Source of the DNA: Clostridium sp. OS1-26
GTDB lineage: Bacteria; Bacillota; Clostridia; Clostridiales; Clostridiaceae
DNA: 64,000 nt
Assembly: GCF_030915445.1 (NCBI RefSeq)
Contig: NZ_CP133264.1
Coordinates: forward strand, 2,728,001-2,792,000
Direction: 5' to 3'
The stretch's first letter is position 1. Every line of letters starts with the position of its first letter. Position numbers and translations under genes: made by a program. Below are positions 1 to 8,905 of this stretch, in pieces. Below the pieces are notes generated by a model. That model did no database searches. It saw only the letters and a list, made by a program, of their open reading frames with translations, and had not been told where the DNA came from.

Positions 1-1495
1 CTGTACTACCAATTTTGGAAAAGATTCCTATGAATCAGCTCTTGTGGATGAGGAGATTTACCGCTATTTCCATGGCAATGATCCTTATGGGAATTATATT
101 CTGGAAAAGTTTAAGGAAAAGTGTTTTAGTAATGCTTATTTCCATATTAGTAATAGATTCGGCCTGCTCCTTTTACACATTAGGCTTTAATAGACAGTTT
201 CCATTAGATATAGCAAAAACTATGGATGCTGCATCAAAAATAGCTTCTCAAAGAGTAGGGGTCTTGGACAACTCAACTTATGGTTCTTTTCCAAGCTACT
301 ATATTGGATATAACAGTGTTCAAGGGGTAAGAGATCAGGTGTATGGATGGGCATGGCAAGGAGCAACAACTTCTAAAAATATTGTTATGTTAAACACTGC
401 CCTTGAAAATGGCTACTATGGATTAATGTTTGACAGATCATTAGAACTGGGAGCTGATACTCTTGTTGTAAAGAAAAGCTTAATAACCGATTTTAATAAG
501 CTTCAAAATGATGCGGATGCTGTAGGGTATAAAAAGTATGAAGAAGATAGTGGAAATATTATTTATAAATATCCTGTGATGAGCAGGTTTGGTACAACTG
601 TAAATTATGATGGAATAGCAATTGGCTCATATGCCTCTAATATAGCGTACATTTTTCCAAAGTTTCAGATAGGAGATAAAGAATTTTTAGATGACTACAG
701 CTTCGATGAGCTAAAAAGCAAAAGGCTATATTTTTATCAGGCTTTAAGTATAAGGATAAAAAAACAGCAGAGAATTTAGTTTTAAAACTATCGAGAAGTG
801 GAATAAAGGTAGTAATTGATGCTACAGGGCTTGAAGAAAGTTTTTTAGGGGTAAATGGAGAACCAATTACGATTAAGAATAACTATGGTGAAATTTATTA
901 TAAAAAAGAAAGCCTTAAAACGAAAAACTTTCCTGAGGAATATAGCGAGTGGAAAACTTATTTTCTAAAAGGAATAGAAAATAATGAAAGTTATGAGGTT
1001 TTAAATTCAAGGCTGTTCAACTATGTTGGGAAAAAGGATAACGATAATTTAACTTTTATGGGACTTAATATACCTTATTACAGTTTTTTAACTAAAGATG
1101 GAGGCACAGTGAAAATTTTAGAAGATGCCTTGAATTTAAAAGCAGATGAACTTCCTAAAAGAGAAGTTCACAAAATAGATGTTAAAAGAGAAAACAATGT
1201 ATTAAGTATAGTGAGTGATATTCCTAATGTGATTGTTCCGATAGCAGCTCTAGATAGCTTTGCAAAATTAAATGGGAGCTATGAAGTTTTGGACAATCTA
1301 ATTTACTTAAAGACACCAAAACTTGAAATGAAGATAATATATCCTTATTTAAATACTGGTATAACCTTATCTATAGTATCTTTAACTTTGATAGCAGCCT
1401 TATCAATACTTATTAAGATTGATAGGGATAGAAATATGAAAAGAAAAATGCGTAGAAGAGAAAGAAGAAAAGTTGCAGCGGAAAGTACAGAATGA
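1..1495 (+). pseudogene. XrtG-associated 6-pyruvoyl-tetrahydropterin-synthase-related membrane protein, 3' part, frameshifted
   Basis: The reading frame is open from the left edge, so the N-terminus lies outside the window. Visible are a membrane segment near the start, a long extracytoplasmic region, a membrane segment near the C-terminus (LSIVSLTLIAALSILI) and a basic tail. The first frame stops at 779, but translation one frame over from about 722 continues without a break (SGFKYKDKKTAENLVLKLSR...) to a stop at 1495. One additional T in the five-T run at 731-735 would rejoin the two halves. I assign it, from context and general resemblance, to the integral membrane protein that accompanies the Gram-positive exosortase XrtG. 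The name comes from a distant domain match; no pterin chemistry is implied. It is either a sequencing error or a real frameshift. Confidence 0.7.
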
Positions 1496-1587
1496 TTATC
1501 TTTAAAAGCTTTAGAAGCATTAAAAAAACCATGTTTTACAAATATTGGCGTGAAAAAGGATTTGAAGGATAACTGTAGGGAGGGATT

Positions 1588-2172
1588 ATGCAGAAAGTTA
1601 GTTTATTATTGATAGTAGTTTTACTATGGATTTTAGCTTTAATTTTGTTTAAAAATACAAAAATGAATTTCTTTAAGTTTTTAGCTGGAAGCATAGGAGC
1701 ATTTACAATTAGTATGGTATTTTTCCTTCCATACCTAGAAAAAAACTTAAACATTTTAATATCAAATACATTGAACATCATAGGAAGCAGTACAAAGTAT
1801 TTTCAAGTTTTTAAAGAAAATTCAATAGTTTCTATGGATACAAAAAGTGGAATAGTATCTATGCTAATAAATTATGAATGTTCAGGTGTAATTGAGATGC
1901 TTGTATTCACTTCTTTAGCATTGTTTTTTCCTTTTGGGGGGAATATTAGAAAGCTTTTATTAACTATTGTAGGTAATGCGTATATATTTATTGCAAATAT
2001 AATAAGAGTATTATTTATTGTTTTGATAACAAAAGTCTTTGGAGCTTCAGCATTTTACATGGCTCATACGTTGTTTGCAAGGCTCCTATTCTTTGGACTT
2101 ATGATTATACTTTACTATTTTGTATTTACATCTACGCAGCTTAAGTATCAAAAGGTTGGGGATATAAGGTGA
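1588..2172 (+). CDS. xrtG: Exosortase family protein XrtG
   Basis: A 194-residue integral membrane protein with about six hydrophobic segments. It carries the three exosortase/archaeosortase signature residues in hydrophobic surroundings: Cys98 in NYECSGVIEM, Arg140 in IANIIRVLF and His160 in FYMAHTLFARL. Exosortases are membrane transpeptidases thought to recognise C-terminal sorting signals and cut and process exported proteins. XrtG is the small Gram-positive branch. A GGGAGGG ribosome binding site precedes the ATG, and the stop overlaps the GTG of the next gene (GTGA), so translation is probably coupled. The neighbours (special membrane protein, two glycosyltransferases, CTERM-like protein) are the ones expected for XrtG. 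The identification is firm; the chemistry in this organism is inferred. Confidence 0.9.
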   Translation: MQKVSLLLIVVLLWILALILFKNTKMNFFKFLAGSIGAFTISMVFFLPYLEKNLNILISNTLNIIGSSTKYFQVFKENSIVSMDTKSGIVSMLINYECSGVIEMLVFTSLALFFPFGGNIRKLLLTIVGNAYIFIANIIRVLFIVLITKVFGASAFYMAHTLFARLLFFGLMIILYYFVFTSTQLKYQKVGDIR

Positions 2173-3506
2173 AAAATAATTTAATAAGAGAATTTGTATT
2201 TTGGGGAATATGGCTTGTAATTCCTTTAGTTGTAGATATAATATCCGGTCTTATAAGTGGTTTTGTTGTTTTTGTCGGTTATTTTAAAAGAAAAAAAGAG
2301 GATATAGAATATCTTCCTCATGTAACTTTATTAATACCTTTGTATAATTCAGAAAAAACTCTAGCAAGCTGCCTTAAATCAATTGTAGAGCAGAATTATC
2401 CGCTTAAAAATATAATGGTTTTGCTCATAAATAATGGACAAAAGGATAAGGCATATGAAGTCTTTTGTTCCTTTCAAGAACAAAATCCCGGATTAAGATT
2501 ATGGTGGATAGACTCATCACAGGGAAAGGCAAAGGCATTAAATAAAGGGCTTTATATGGCAGAAGGTAAGTATATTATAAATATAGATTCTGATGGAACT
2601 TTAGACAAAAATGCCATAAAAAGGGTTGTAGAAAAGTTTGAAAATAATACTGAGATATATGCAATGACAGGAGTTGTGCTAATAGACAATAATTTGATTG
2701 AAAAAACAAAAAAACTTTCACTTAGACTTGTTCAACGTTGTGAGCTTTTTGAATATACGGAAGCTTTTTTAGTGGGAAGAGGATTTCAATCCTACAGTAA
2801 TACCATGTTTACGTTAGCAGGTGCTTTTTCTTGCTATAGAAAGGATGTTGTTTTAAAAACTCAGCTTTATAACAATGAAACCCTTGGAGAAGACACTCAC
2901 ATGACATCTCAAATAAGAGAATTTTTAAAAGGAAAGATTGCATTATGTGAAGATGCTTTCTTTTATGTTGACCCAATTGATAACTTAGACAAGCTGTATA
3001 TACAAAGACAAAGATGGCAGAGGGGGCAGGTGGAGGTTTCTTCTCTTTTTAAGGATATTAGTAGTAATAGAGGTTTTAGAAATGTTTTGAAATACACAAT
3101 GATTAAGGATCATACCTTTGTATTTCCAAGATTCATATGGATATTTGCCATGATATATCTGATATTCCTTGATTATCCACTAAAGCTTATTGTAGGCGCA
3201 AATATAATAATGTATATGGTTTATGTTTTTAACTCCTTTATATATTTTCTAGTTACTAAGCTATATTTAAATGAACTAAAGCAGGTCATAAATTACATGA
3301 ATAAACATTGGTATACTATATTCCTATTACCTATGTACAGGTTTATAGTGTTCTTTATGAGAGTAGCTGGAATAATTAACTCTGTTGAAAAATACGCTGC
3401 ATGGAATAGTAGAACATTTACAGAGGAGAAGAAAGTTGTGACAGAAAAACTAGGCAAAAGATTAAAACTATATTATAAAATAAAGGATTGGATAAATAAT
3501 GAATAA
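2169..3506 (+). CDS. XrtG-associated family 2 glycosyltransferase (membrane-bound)
   Basis: A 445-residue processive-type GT2 enzyme. A membrane anchor covers about residues 8-38, followed by the GT-A catalytic domain starting at HVTLLIPLYNSEKTL. Metal and sugar-nucleotide motifs are visible: NIDSDGTLD (DxD-like), GEDTHMTSQ (catalytic acid region) and QRQRWQRGQ (the QxxRW-type acceptor motif). Two or three further membrane helices follow (FIWIFAMIYLIF, IIMYMVYVF). This matches the glycosyltransferase that accompanies XrtG. It starts with GTG inside the xrtG stop codon and overlaps the next gene by 8 bp, so it is an internal operon member. It probably builds or exports a surface glycan that is attached to, or acts with, the sorted protein; substrate unknown. 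Confidence 0.85.
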   Translation: MKNNLIREFVFWGIWLVIPLVVDIISGLISGFVVFVGYFKRKKEDIEYLPHVTLLIPLYNSEKTLASCLKSIVEQNYPLKNIMVLLINNGQKDKAYEVFCSFQEQNPGLRLWWIDSSQGKAKALNKGLYMAEGKYIINIDSDGTLDKNAIKRVVEKFENNTEIYAMTGVVLIDNNLIEKTKKLSLRLVQRCELFEYTEAFLVGRGFQSYSNTMFTLAGAFSCYRKDVVLKTQLYNNETLGEDTHMTSQIREFLKGKIALCEDAFFYVDPIDNLDKLYIQRQRWQRGQVEVSSLFKDISSNRGFRNVLKYTMIKDHTFVFPRFIWIFAMIYLIFLDYPLKLIVGANIIMYMVYVFNSFIYFLVTKLYLNELKQVINYMNKHWYTIFLLPMYRFIVFFMRVAGIINSVEKYAAWNSRTFTEEKKVVTEKLGKRLKLYYKIKDWINNE

Positions 3507-4245
3507 AGATACGCTGTATGTAGTTTTGCCTTGTTATAATGAAGAAGATAATATAGAAAAATTAATTAAAGCATGGAATATGGAAGAAAGAAAACTGTGT
3601 GAAAAGGAACTCTTATTAAAATTTGTAGTTGTTGATGATGGAAGTAGTGATGACACTTTAAATATCGTTGAAAGATTAAAGAAGTCCTATGATAATATTA
3701 CCATACTAAAACATAAAGAAAATAGAGGTTTAGGAGAAGCAATAAATACTGGAATAAGTTATGCTGTATCACAAGAGGAAAAAGGATATCTTTGTATTAT
3801 GGATAGTGATATGACCCATGAACCCTATTATATTTTTTCTATGGTAGACAAGCTAAAAAAGGAAAAACTTCATTGCGTAATAGCCTCAAGATATAGAAAG
3901 GGTTCAAAAATTGAAGGATTATCATTTTATAGAAAACTTTTATCCTGTGGAGCGAGGATAATTTATACATTAACGCTGAGAATACTTAATGTTAGAGACT
4001 ATACCTGCGGATATAGGCTGTATACTTTAGAGTCACTTAGGACTTTGTCAGAGAAGCATAGAGGAAAACTTGTGGCTGAAAAGGGCTTTGCATGTATGAT
4101 AGAACTTCTTGTAAAGATTAACAATGAAGGTTTTGAAATAGCAGAAGTACCTTTTGTATTGAAATATCAGCTAAAAGGTGGAGCAAGTAAAATGAATGTT
4201 TGGAGAACTGTATGCAGAAGTTTAATTCTGCTTGCAAGACTATAG
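3499..4245 (+). CDS. Family 2 glycosyltransferase, dolichol-phosphate-mannosyltransferase type
   Basis: A 248-residue soluble GT2 domain. The motifs are in canonical order: VVLPCYNEEDNI at the N-terminus, VVDDGSSDDTL, NRGLGEAINTGISYA, the metal-binding CIMDSDMTHEP, and a C-terminal DYTCGYRLY motif typical of DPM1/polyprenyl-phosphate glycosyltransferases. Such enzymes load a sugar onto a lipid carrier for use outside the membrane. It overlaps the upstream glycosyltransferase by 8 bp and belongs to the same XrtG operon; together they could supply and assemble the glycan. The TAG stop at 4243-4245 lies inside the first bases of the palindromic repeat that follows. Confidence 0.85.
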   Translation: MNKDTLYVVLPCYNEEDNIEKLIKAWNMEERKLCEKELLLKFVVVDDGSSDDTLNIVERLKKSYDNITILKHKENRGLGEAINTGISYAVSQEEKGYLCIMDSDMTHEPYYIFSMVDKLKKEKLHCVIASRYRKGSKIEGLSFYRKLLSCGARIIYTLTLRILNVRDYTCGYRLYTLESLRTLSEKHRGKLVAEKGFACMIELLVKINNEGFEIAEVPFVLKYQLKGGASKMNVWRTVCRSLILLARL

Positions 4246-4504
4246 GGTTACTTGACCGAAAGTTAACTTATACGCCGGTATATGTTTCCAAGCTTCAGCA
4301 CGTTAAAAACTTTTAGCCATTCTAAAGCTTGTGTTTCAAGACAACCTAAGAACTTTCGAGAACTCGCTGCGCTCAAACAACTCTAAAGTTCTAAGATTCT
4401 CTTAAAACCCTTCACTAAGACTGGCACAAAGTTTTTAAATCTATCTTTAGCTTTGGAAACATATCCCTCTGTATAAGTTAACTTTCTAGTTAGGAACCCT
4501 ATAG
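4241..4504. repeat. Family-1 palindromic repeat (MITE-like), copy A
   Basis: A 264-bp element with imperfect terminal inverted repeats of roughly 55 bp: left TATAGGGTTACTTGACCGAA..., then AAAGTTAACTTATAC and ATGTTTCCAAGCTT; the right end reads back as the complement to CCCTATA. The middle holds a second inverted repeat built on AGAACTTT/AAAGTTCT. Related copies are at 43947, 57525 and 11949 and a partial one at 5634. It separates the XrtG operon from the putative substrate gene. No ORF inside. Confidence 0.8.
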
Positions 4505-4535
4505 TAAGCAGAAATCTTTAGGAGGTGCGGTTTTA

Positions 4536-5222
4536 TTGAAAAATATAGTTAGAATTGTATTTGTACTGCTGTTAGTTATGTTTACGCTATCTGCGAGGGT
4601 GCTAGCGGCTGATTCTACTAATATTGTAATTGATGGTAACTTTCAGGATTGGATCGGTAAGCCTTATGTAGAAGATTCTAAACATGATATAAAAAGTCCC
4701 TGGTTAGATTTTTTAGGGGTAGGGTATTATGCGGATGACAAATATCTATATTTGCATGTTATAAGGCAATCAGCAAAGAAATCAGAACCTTGGCATTTTA
4801 ATGTAGTTATGCTGAATGGAACAAAAGGGCCAACACAGCCGCAGTATCCTTTTGGTTCAACGAAGCCTGTATATGCACCTCAGTTTGATATAACCACCTA
4901 CTATACAAGTAATAGCAGCCACAATGGCATTGTGGTAAAAGTAAGTTTTAATGGACAACAATTAGAAAGCACTTTTTCTTCGGATAATAGTGCTAAGGAA
5001 ATAGAATTTAGAGTTCCTCTAGCTTCTGTAGGACTTGATGGAGTAAATAAGGAAGTGAAGTTTGTTCTTAAGTCTGATGAAAAAGGTGTGGTTGACTGGG
5101 CGCCAGAAAGTCCTATAACTATAACAACAGGTCCAACTTTATGGCAGATATCATCTGTGTTCTTTTTTGTAATAGTTTCTGTTGCTGCTTATAGAGTTTA
5201 TAAAAATAAAGTTTCTGTATAA
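4536..5222 (+). CDS. Exported Firmicu-CTERM-like protein, probable XrtG substrate
   Basis: A 228-residue protein starting at TTG behind AGGAGGTG. A signal peptide covers residues 1-24 (hydrophobic core, cleavage likely after ARVLA). The mature part begins with NIVIDGNFQDWIGKPY, a pattern found in extracellular DOMON/CBM9-like beta-sandwich domains. The C-terminus has the tripartite architecture of an exosortase sorting signal: a short motif ITTGPTLW, a hydrophobic helix (ISSVFFFVIVSVAAYRV) and a short basic tail ending KNKVSV. This resembles the Firmicu-CTERM signal associated with XrtG. It is transcribed in the same direction as the xrtG operon, from beyond a repeat element. The substrate role is inferred from tail and location. 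A terminator follows. Confidence 0.8.
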   Translation: MKNIVRIVFVLLLVMFTLSARVLAADSTNIVIDGNFQDWIGKPYVEDSKHDIKSPWLDFLGVGYYADDKYLYLHVIRQSAKKSEPWHFNVVMLNGTKGPTQPQYPFGSTKPVYAPQFDITTYYTSNSSHNGIVVKVSFNGQQLESTFSSDNSAKEIEFRVPLASVGLDGVNKEVKFVLKSDEKGVVDWAPESPITITTGPTLWQISSVFFFVIVSVAAYRVYKNKVSV

Positions 5223-5226
5223 GAGA

Positions 5227-5253
5227 GAATGTCTACAATGTAGGCATTCTTTT
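5227..5253 (+). terminator. Rho-independent terminator of the CTERM-protein gene
   Basis: GAATGTCTAC pairs with GTAGGCATTC across a 3-nt loop, followed by TTTT, just after the stop codon at 5222. Confidence 0.8.
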
Positions 5254-5388
5254 AACTTACTCTTTAATTATCAGATTTAACGACAATAATGACAATAAAC
5301 ATATATTAATGTTATAATTTCGTAGAGAAAATTTATTAAATGAAAAATAACATTTAATTTTGCTTAATATAGAGAAGAGAGTGATAAA

Positions 5389-5631
5389 ATGGATATTAAT
5401 GAAGCTAAAAAAATACTTAGTGAAAAATCAATAGACCCATTATTACTAGTGATAGCAAATAAGGGTTACAAATGGATTGTAGCAGACAACTTTACTGAAG
5501 AAGATGCTGCTAAATTTGAACAATATATATTAAACAACACCACTGCTGAGGAACTTGAAGAAATTAGAAGTAAAAAGAAGTCCTTAAAGGACTTTATTAT
5601 ATGGAAATATGTAAATCATCTAGACAGATAA
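5389..5631 (+). CDS. Hypothetical 80-residue cytoplasmic protein
   Basis: A small charged protein (MDINEAKKILSEKSIDPLLL...) with no signal peptide or membrane segment, predicted mostly helical, with a basic patch SKKKSLKDF near the C-terminus. The start is supported by AGAAGAGAG about 9 nt upstream of the ATG. No motif that I recognise. It sits alone between the XrtG cluster and a palindromic repeat that begins 2 bp after its stop codon. Codon usage is like its neighbours, so it is likely a real gene of unknown function. Confidence 0.6.
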   Translation: MDINEAKKILSEKSIDPLLLVIANKGYKWIVADNFTEEDAAKFEQYILNNTTAEELEEIRSKKKSLKDFIIWKYVNHLDR

Positions 5632-5633
5632 TA

Positions 5634-5784
5634 TATAGGGTTACAAGGCCGAAAGTTAATTTATAGATAAAAAACTTTGATGCTTGACTTAACCATAGGT
5701 ATTCATAAAGGTACATCTGATAGAATAGAAGAGGTACCCCTATAATAACGCTAATAAGTCAAGCATCCAGGGTGTATATCTATA
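5634..5784. repeat. Composite repeat: family-1 left end joined to a family-2 palindrome
   Basis: The left 30 bp (TATAGGGTTACAAGGCCGAA, then AGTTAATTTATA) are a family-1 end. From 5662 a second palindrome starts with TATAGATAA and ...GATGCTTGACTTA, and closes with TAAGTCAAGCATCC...TATATCTATA at 5784. The same family-2 sequence occurs at 51880-52007 and 56240-56328. It lies between two convergent genes and contains no ORF. Confidence 0.7.
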
Positions 5785-5788
5785 ATAC

Positions 5789-6394
5789 TTAAAATGAACC
5801 ATGTGCATTTTTAAGATTGTCGTAAAAATTAGCAAAGGATATATTCATATAAGGAACCAGCCATAAAAAGCCTATTCCTAAAGTCAATATACACAATATT
5901 CCCCAGCCTAAAAAGCTCAATTGAAGCATGAAGAACTTTCCTCTATACCCTTTCATCATTTCTTTGCTGCGGTTTAGTGCTTCTGTTGCGGTGAGCCCAG
6001 GATTATCGTTTAGGATATAAAAAGCTTGGGAATACCCCAGATATGCTATAATTCCTGGAATAATCAATAGTAATGACCATAAAAATACAAATAGTGATAT
6101 AAGAATTTGTAGTACAAAGGCTGCGCTAAAACGCTTGAAACCGTCAAATATATTTTCTATGAAAACCTGTTCTCCACGTTTAAATTTTATTGAATAAATA
6201 GCTTGACCAAGCGCAAAAGGACCTGCTATTAGTAGACTGATTACCCAACCTATATCAGGTATTGCTCCAGGTAAACTTACAATTATAGTAATTATAAAGT
6301 AGGCTAAAATTGCAGGGCCCCATCTTTCTACCAATTGTTTTCGAGCTGATTCTCTTATTTCAGCATTGCTTTTAATTATACTTAGTTGATCCAT
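5789..6394 (-). CDS. DUF975 family integral membrane protein
   Basis: A protein of about 201 residues with several hydrophobic segments (ILAYFIITIIVSLPG, ISLLIAGPFALGQAI, ILISLFVFLWSLLLIIPG, GWGILCILTLGIGFLWLVPY) and the DUF975-typical start ...ESARKQLVERWGPAI plus a C-terminal Y-x-NISFANFY. The ORF can be extended to an ATG at 6409, but that ATG is part of the ATGGAGG ribosome binding site; the ATG at 6392-6394 (MDQLSI) has correct spacing and is preferred. Family function is unknown. It is convergent with the gene to its left and divergent from the kinase gene to its right. Confidence 0.8.
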   Translation of the reverse strand: MDQLSIIKSNAEIRESARKQLVERWGPAILAYFIITIIVSLPGAIPDIGWVISLLIAGPFALGQAIYSIKFKRGEQVFIENIFDGFKRFSAAFVLQILISLFVFLWSLLLIIPGIIAYLGYSQAFYILNDNPGLTATEALNRSKEMMKGYRGKFFMLQLSFLGWGILCILTLGIGFLWLVPYMNISFANFYDNLKNAHGSF

Positions 6395-6597
6395 TATGCT
6401 AACCTCCATTTTTAACGTTACAGAATATTATATTAATCACAGCTATAATTGATGAATGTTTTATTATATAGATTTTAAAAGACATTTACTTAATATTTGA
6501 TTGTATTTCCTTAATAAGAAAAGTGTGCTATGATTTTTATAGGAATAATTTGTAATTTTACGAGGCTTAGTGCATTAAGGAGGGGAAATGGGGTAAA

Positions 6598-8844
6598 ATG
6601 ATTAATACAAATACTAAAGATAACCACCAAATGATTTCTAAGTACATTTTTATATTGCTGACGAGCTTAGCTGCATCATTTATAGCTTCGCAGACGCTAT
6701 GGAAAAGAGATATGTATTTATTCCACACTATACTTGAATTGACATGTGTATTTATATCGCTAGCAACATTTTTGCTTATTTGGAATACTTATGAAAAGAC
6801 TTTAAACTTAAATCATTTTATAGGATTTGGCTTTCTTTCAGTTGCAATTTTTAATTTGTTTCATACCTACTATTTCTTGAATGCTCAAACACCTAATCAA
6901 GTTTGCTCTGATTTAACTGCAAGATATTGGATGATAGGAAGATTGGTTGAAGCAATTGTCCTAGCAACAGTATCATTAAAAATTAAAATAACTAAGATTG
7001 ATAAATGGATTGGGTTTATATTCACTGTTTTGCTTTCTTTTGGTACATCTATAATCATAATGTATTTTCCAGGTGTTTTACCTGTTATGATGTCAAAGGA
7101 AGGGGCAACTCCTAGCAAAATTGCACTCGAATATGTTATAATTGTTTTAACAATTGTTAGCGTTTACAATTTAAAAGATAATCTAAGCAATAAGAACATT
7201 ATTTCATATAGAAATATATTCATGGCACTTCTTATAATCATTCCTTCTGAATTAGTTTTTGCATCATTTAAAGTAATGACAGCATTCTATAGCACCTATG
7301 GGCACGTTTTAAAAATATTATTTTATTATTATTTTTATAGGGCAGTTTTTGTCAGTACTATAACATATCCTTATGAGAGATTGGAAGAGAATAAGAATAA
7401 GCTAAAACATTTAAGCGAAAATTTAAGTGATTTGCTTGATGCATTGCCCATAGCTATACTAATGTATGATGATACTGGTAGGCTTGAGTATGTAAATAAA
7501 AAATTTGAGGAGATTTTTGTTTGTAACAGAGATAAATTATATGGCTGTTTTTCAGAAGAAATTCAAAGTATGTTTTCAAATAAAAAACATTATGGAAAGA
7601 CAGTTTATGAAAAGACATTAGAAAATCAAAAGGGTATAAATAGAATTATAAAAACCTACAAAATTTCAAATGGTGATCATATTAAGCTCGCGGTTACTTC
7701 ACATAAGACACATAATGGAGTTTTAGTACTACTTAATGATATAAAAAAAGAACAGGAGCTTGAAAACTTACAATTTCAAACCCAAACAATATTAAATTCC
7801 ATAGAAAAGTTAATAATGATGGTAGATAGAGATAATAAAATAATTATGTGTAATAAAGAATATGAAAAGGTAGTTGGATTACCTGCAAAGAATATAATCG
7901 GCATGGATGTTAATGAGCATATATCAACGCTTAAAATACATATAGATAAAGAATACGGACAAGAAGATATTAACAATATAAAATATAAAAATTATGAAAT
8001 AGAAATTACTACTACTAATAAGGTGAAAAAACGATTACTTTATAATTTATCTAAAATATATAATATAGATGGCGAATTAATAGGTTTAATAGTAGTTGCT
8101 TCTGACATAACAGAATTAAAAGAACAACAGGAAAAGATGATGCAGCAGGAAAAACTCGCACTTTTAGGGCAAATGGGGGCAGGAATTGTACATGAAACTA
8201 GAAATTATTTGACAACCATAAAAGGAAGTTGTCAAATAATAGATACATTAACAGAAGAAGATAAAATAAAGAAATATACTAAAAAAATGAATAAAGGAAT
8301 TGATGAAGTAAATAGAATAATTGGTGAGTTTTTATCCTTATCAAAACCAAGAGAGACTGAATTGGAAGAAGTGTCAATGTATGATATAGTTTATTCTATA
8401 AAAAGCTTAATTATTACATCCTCTCTTATAAGCGGTATAAATATAGATTTTAAACTATCGAAAGAAGAAAGATATCTTCTTTGTGATGAAGCACAAGTAA
8501 AGCAGGTCGTACTAAATATTTGCAAAAATGCAGTTGAAGCAATGGCTGAAGTTAAAGATGCTGAACTAAAAATTGAAGCTGGATATAATGAAAAGACAAA
8601 TGAAATGTTTATTAAAATAACTGATAATGGACATGGTATGTCTAAAGAAACCTTAGAGAAAATAGGCACACCTTTCTATACAACTAAAAGTAATGGCACA
8701 GGTTTAGGATTAAATTTTTGTTATAAAATTATTAAGGAGCATAGAGGCAGAATAGAAGTAGAAAGTGAATTAGAAAAAGGAACAAAATTTACAGTTGTAC
8801 TGCCTTGCATAGAAGATGATGAGGAGTGTGATAAGGTAATATAA
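6598..8844 (+). CDS. Orphan sensor histidine kinase, MASE3-PAS-PAS-HisKA-HATPase
   Basis: A 748-residue membrane kinase. Residues ~12-260 hold about eight hydrophobic helices with the MASE3 sensor look (FHTILELTCVFISLATFLLIW, GFGFLSVAIFNLFHTYYFL). Two PAS domains follow (~280-385 and ~395-510). The phosphoacceptor is His532 in GAGIVHETRNYL, and the ATPase has NICKNAVEAM, DNGHGMS and GTGLGLNFCYK. No response regulator gene is nearby, as for the orphan kinases that phosphorylate Spo0A in clostridia; the H-box followed by RNYLTTIKG is of the sporulation-kinase (KinA/NtrB-like) kind. A link to Spo0A is an inference. The start is supported by AAGGAGGGGAAATGGGG upstream. Confidence 0.85.
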   Translation: MINTNTKDNHQMISKYIFILLTSLAASFIASQTLWKRDMYLFHTILELTCVFISLATFLLIWNTYEKTLNLNHFIGFGFLSVAIFNLFHTYYFLNAQTPNQVCSDLTARYWMIGRLVEAIVLATVSLKIKITKIDKWIGFIFTVLLSFGTSIIIMYFPGVLPVMMSKEGATPSKIALEYVIIVLTIVSVYNLKDNLSNKNIISYRNIFMALLIIIPSELVFASFKVMTAFYSTYGHVLKILFYYYFYRAVFVSTITYPYERLEENKNKLKHLSENLSDLLDALPIAILMYDDTGRLEYVNKKFEEIFVCNRDKLYGCFSEEIQSMFSNKKHYGKTVYEKTLENQKGINRIIKTYKISNGDHIKLAVTSHKTHNGVLVLLNDIKKEQELENLQFQTQTILNSIEKLIMMVDRDNKIIMCNKEYEKVVGLPAKNIIGMDVNEHISTLKIHIDKEYGQEDINNIKYKNYEIEITTTNKVKKRLLYNLSKIYNIDGELIGLIVVASDITELKEQQEKMMQQEKLALLGQMGAGIVHETRNYLTTIKGSCQIIDTLTEEDKIKKYTKKMNKGIDEVNRIIGEFLSLSKPRETELEEVSMYDIVYSIKSLIITSSLISGINIDFKLSKEERYLLCDEAQVKQVVLNICKNAVEAMAEVKDAELKIEAGYNEKTNEMFIKITDNGHGMSKETLEKIGTPFYTTKSNGTGLGLNFCYKIIKEHRGRIEVESELEKGTKFTVVLPCIEDDEECDKVI

Positions 8845-8870
8845 AATAAATTAAATATTCTGAATATATA

Positions 8871-8899
8871 TTGAATTTTAGAAAAATAAGTGATATAAT
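8871..8899 (+). promoter_or_regulatory. Sigma-A promoter of the structured RNA
   Basis: TTGAAT (8871-8876) and TATAAT (8894-8899) are separated by exactly 17 bp. Transcription would begin near 8906, right at the start of the unexplained, ORF-less stretch. Confidence 0.7.
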
Positions 8900-8905
8900 A
8901 TACTC

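Noticed and set aside
1..1495. Pterin biosynthesis gene
   Set aside because: The database-style name refers to a remote domain; the protein is a membrane protein in an exosortase cluster.
4241..4504. CRISPR array or attachment site
   Set aside because: The structure is a palindrome with terminal inverted repeats, without regularly spaced direct repeats or spacers.
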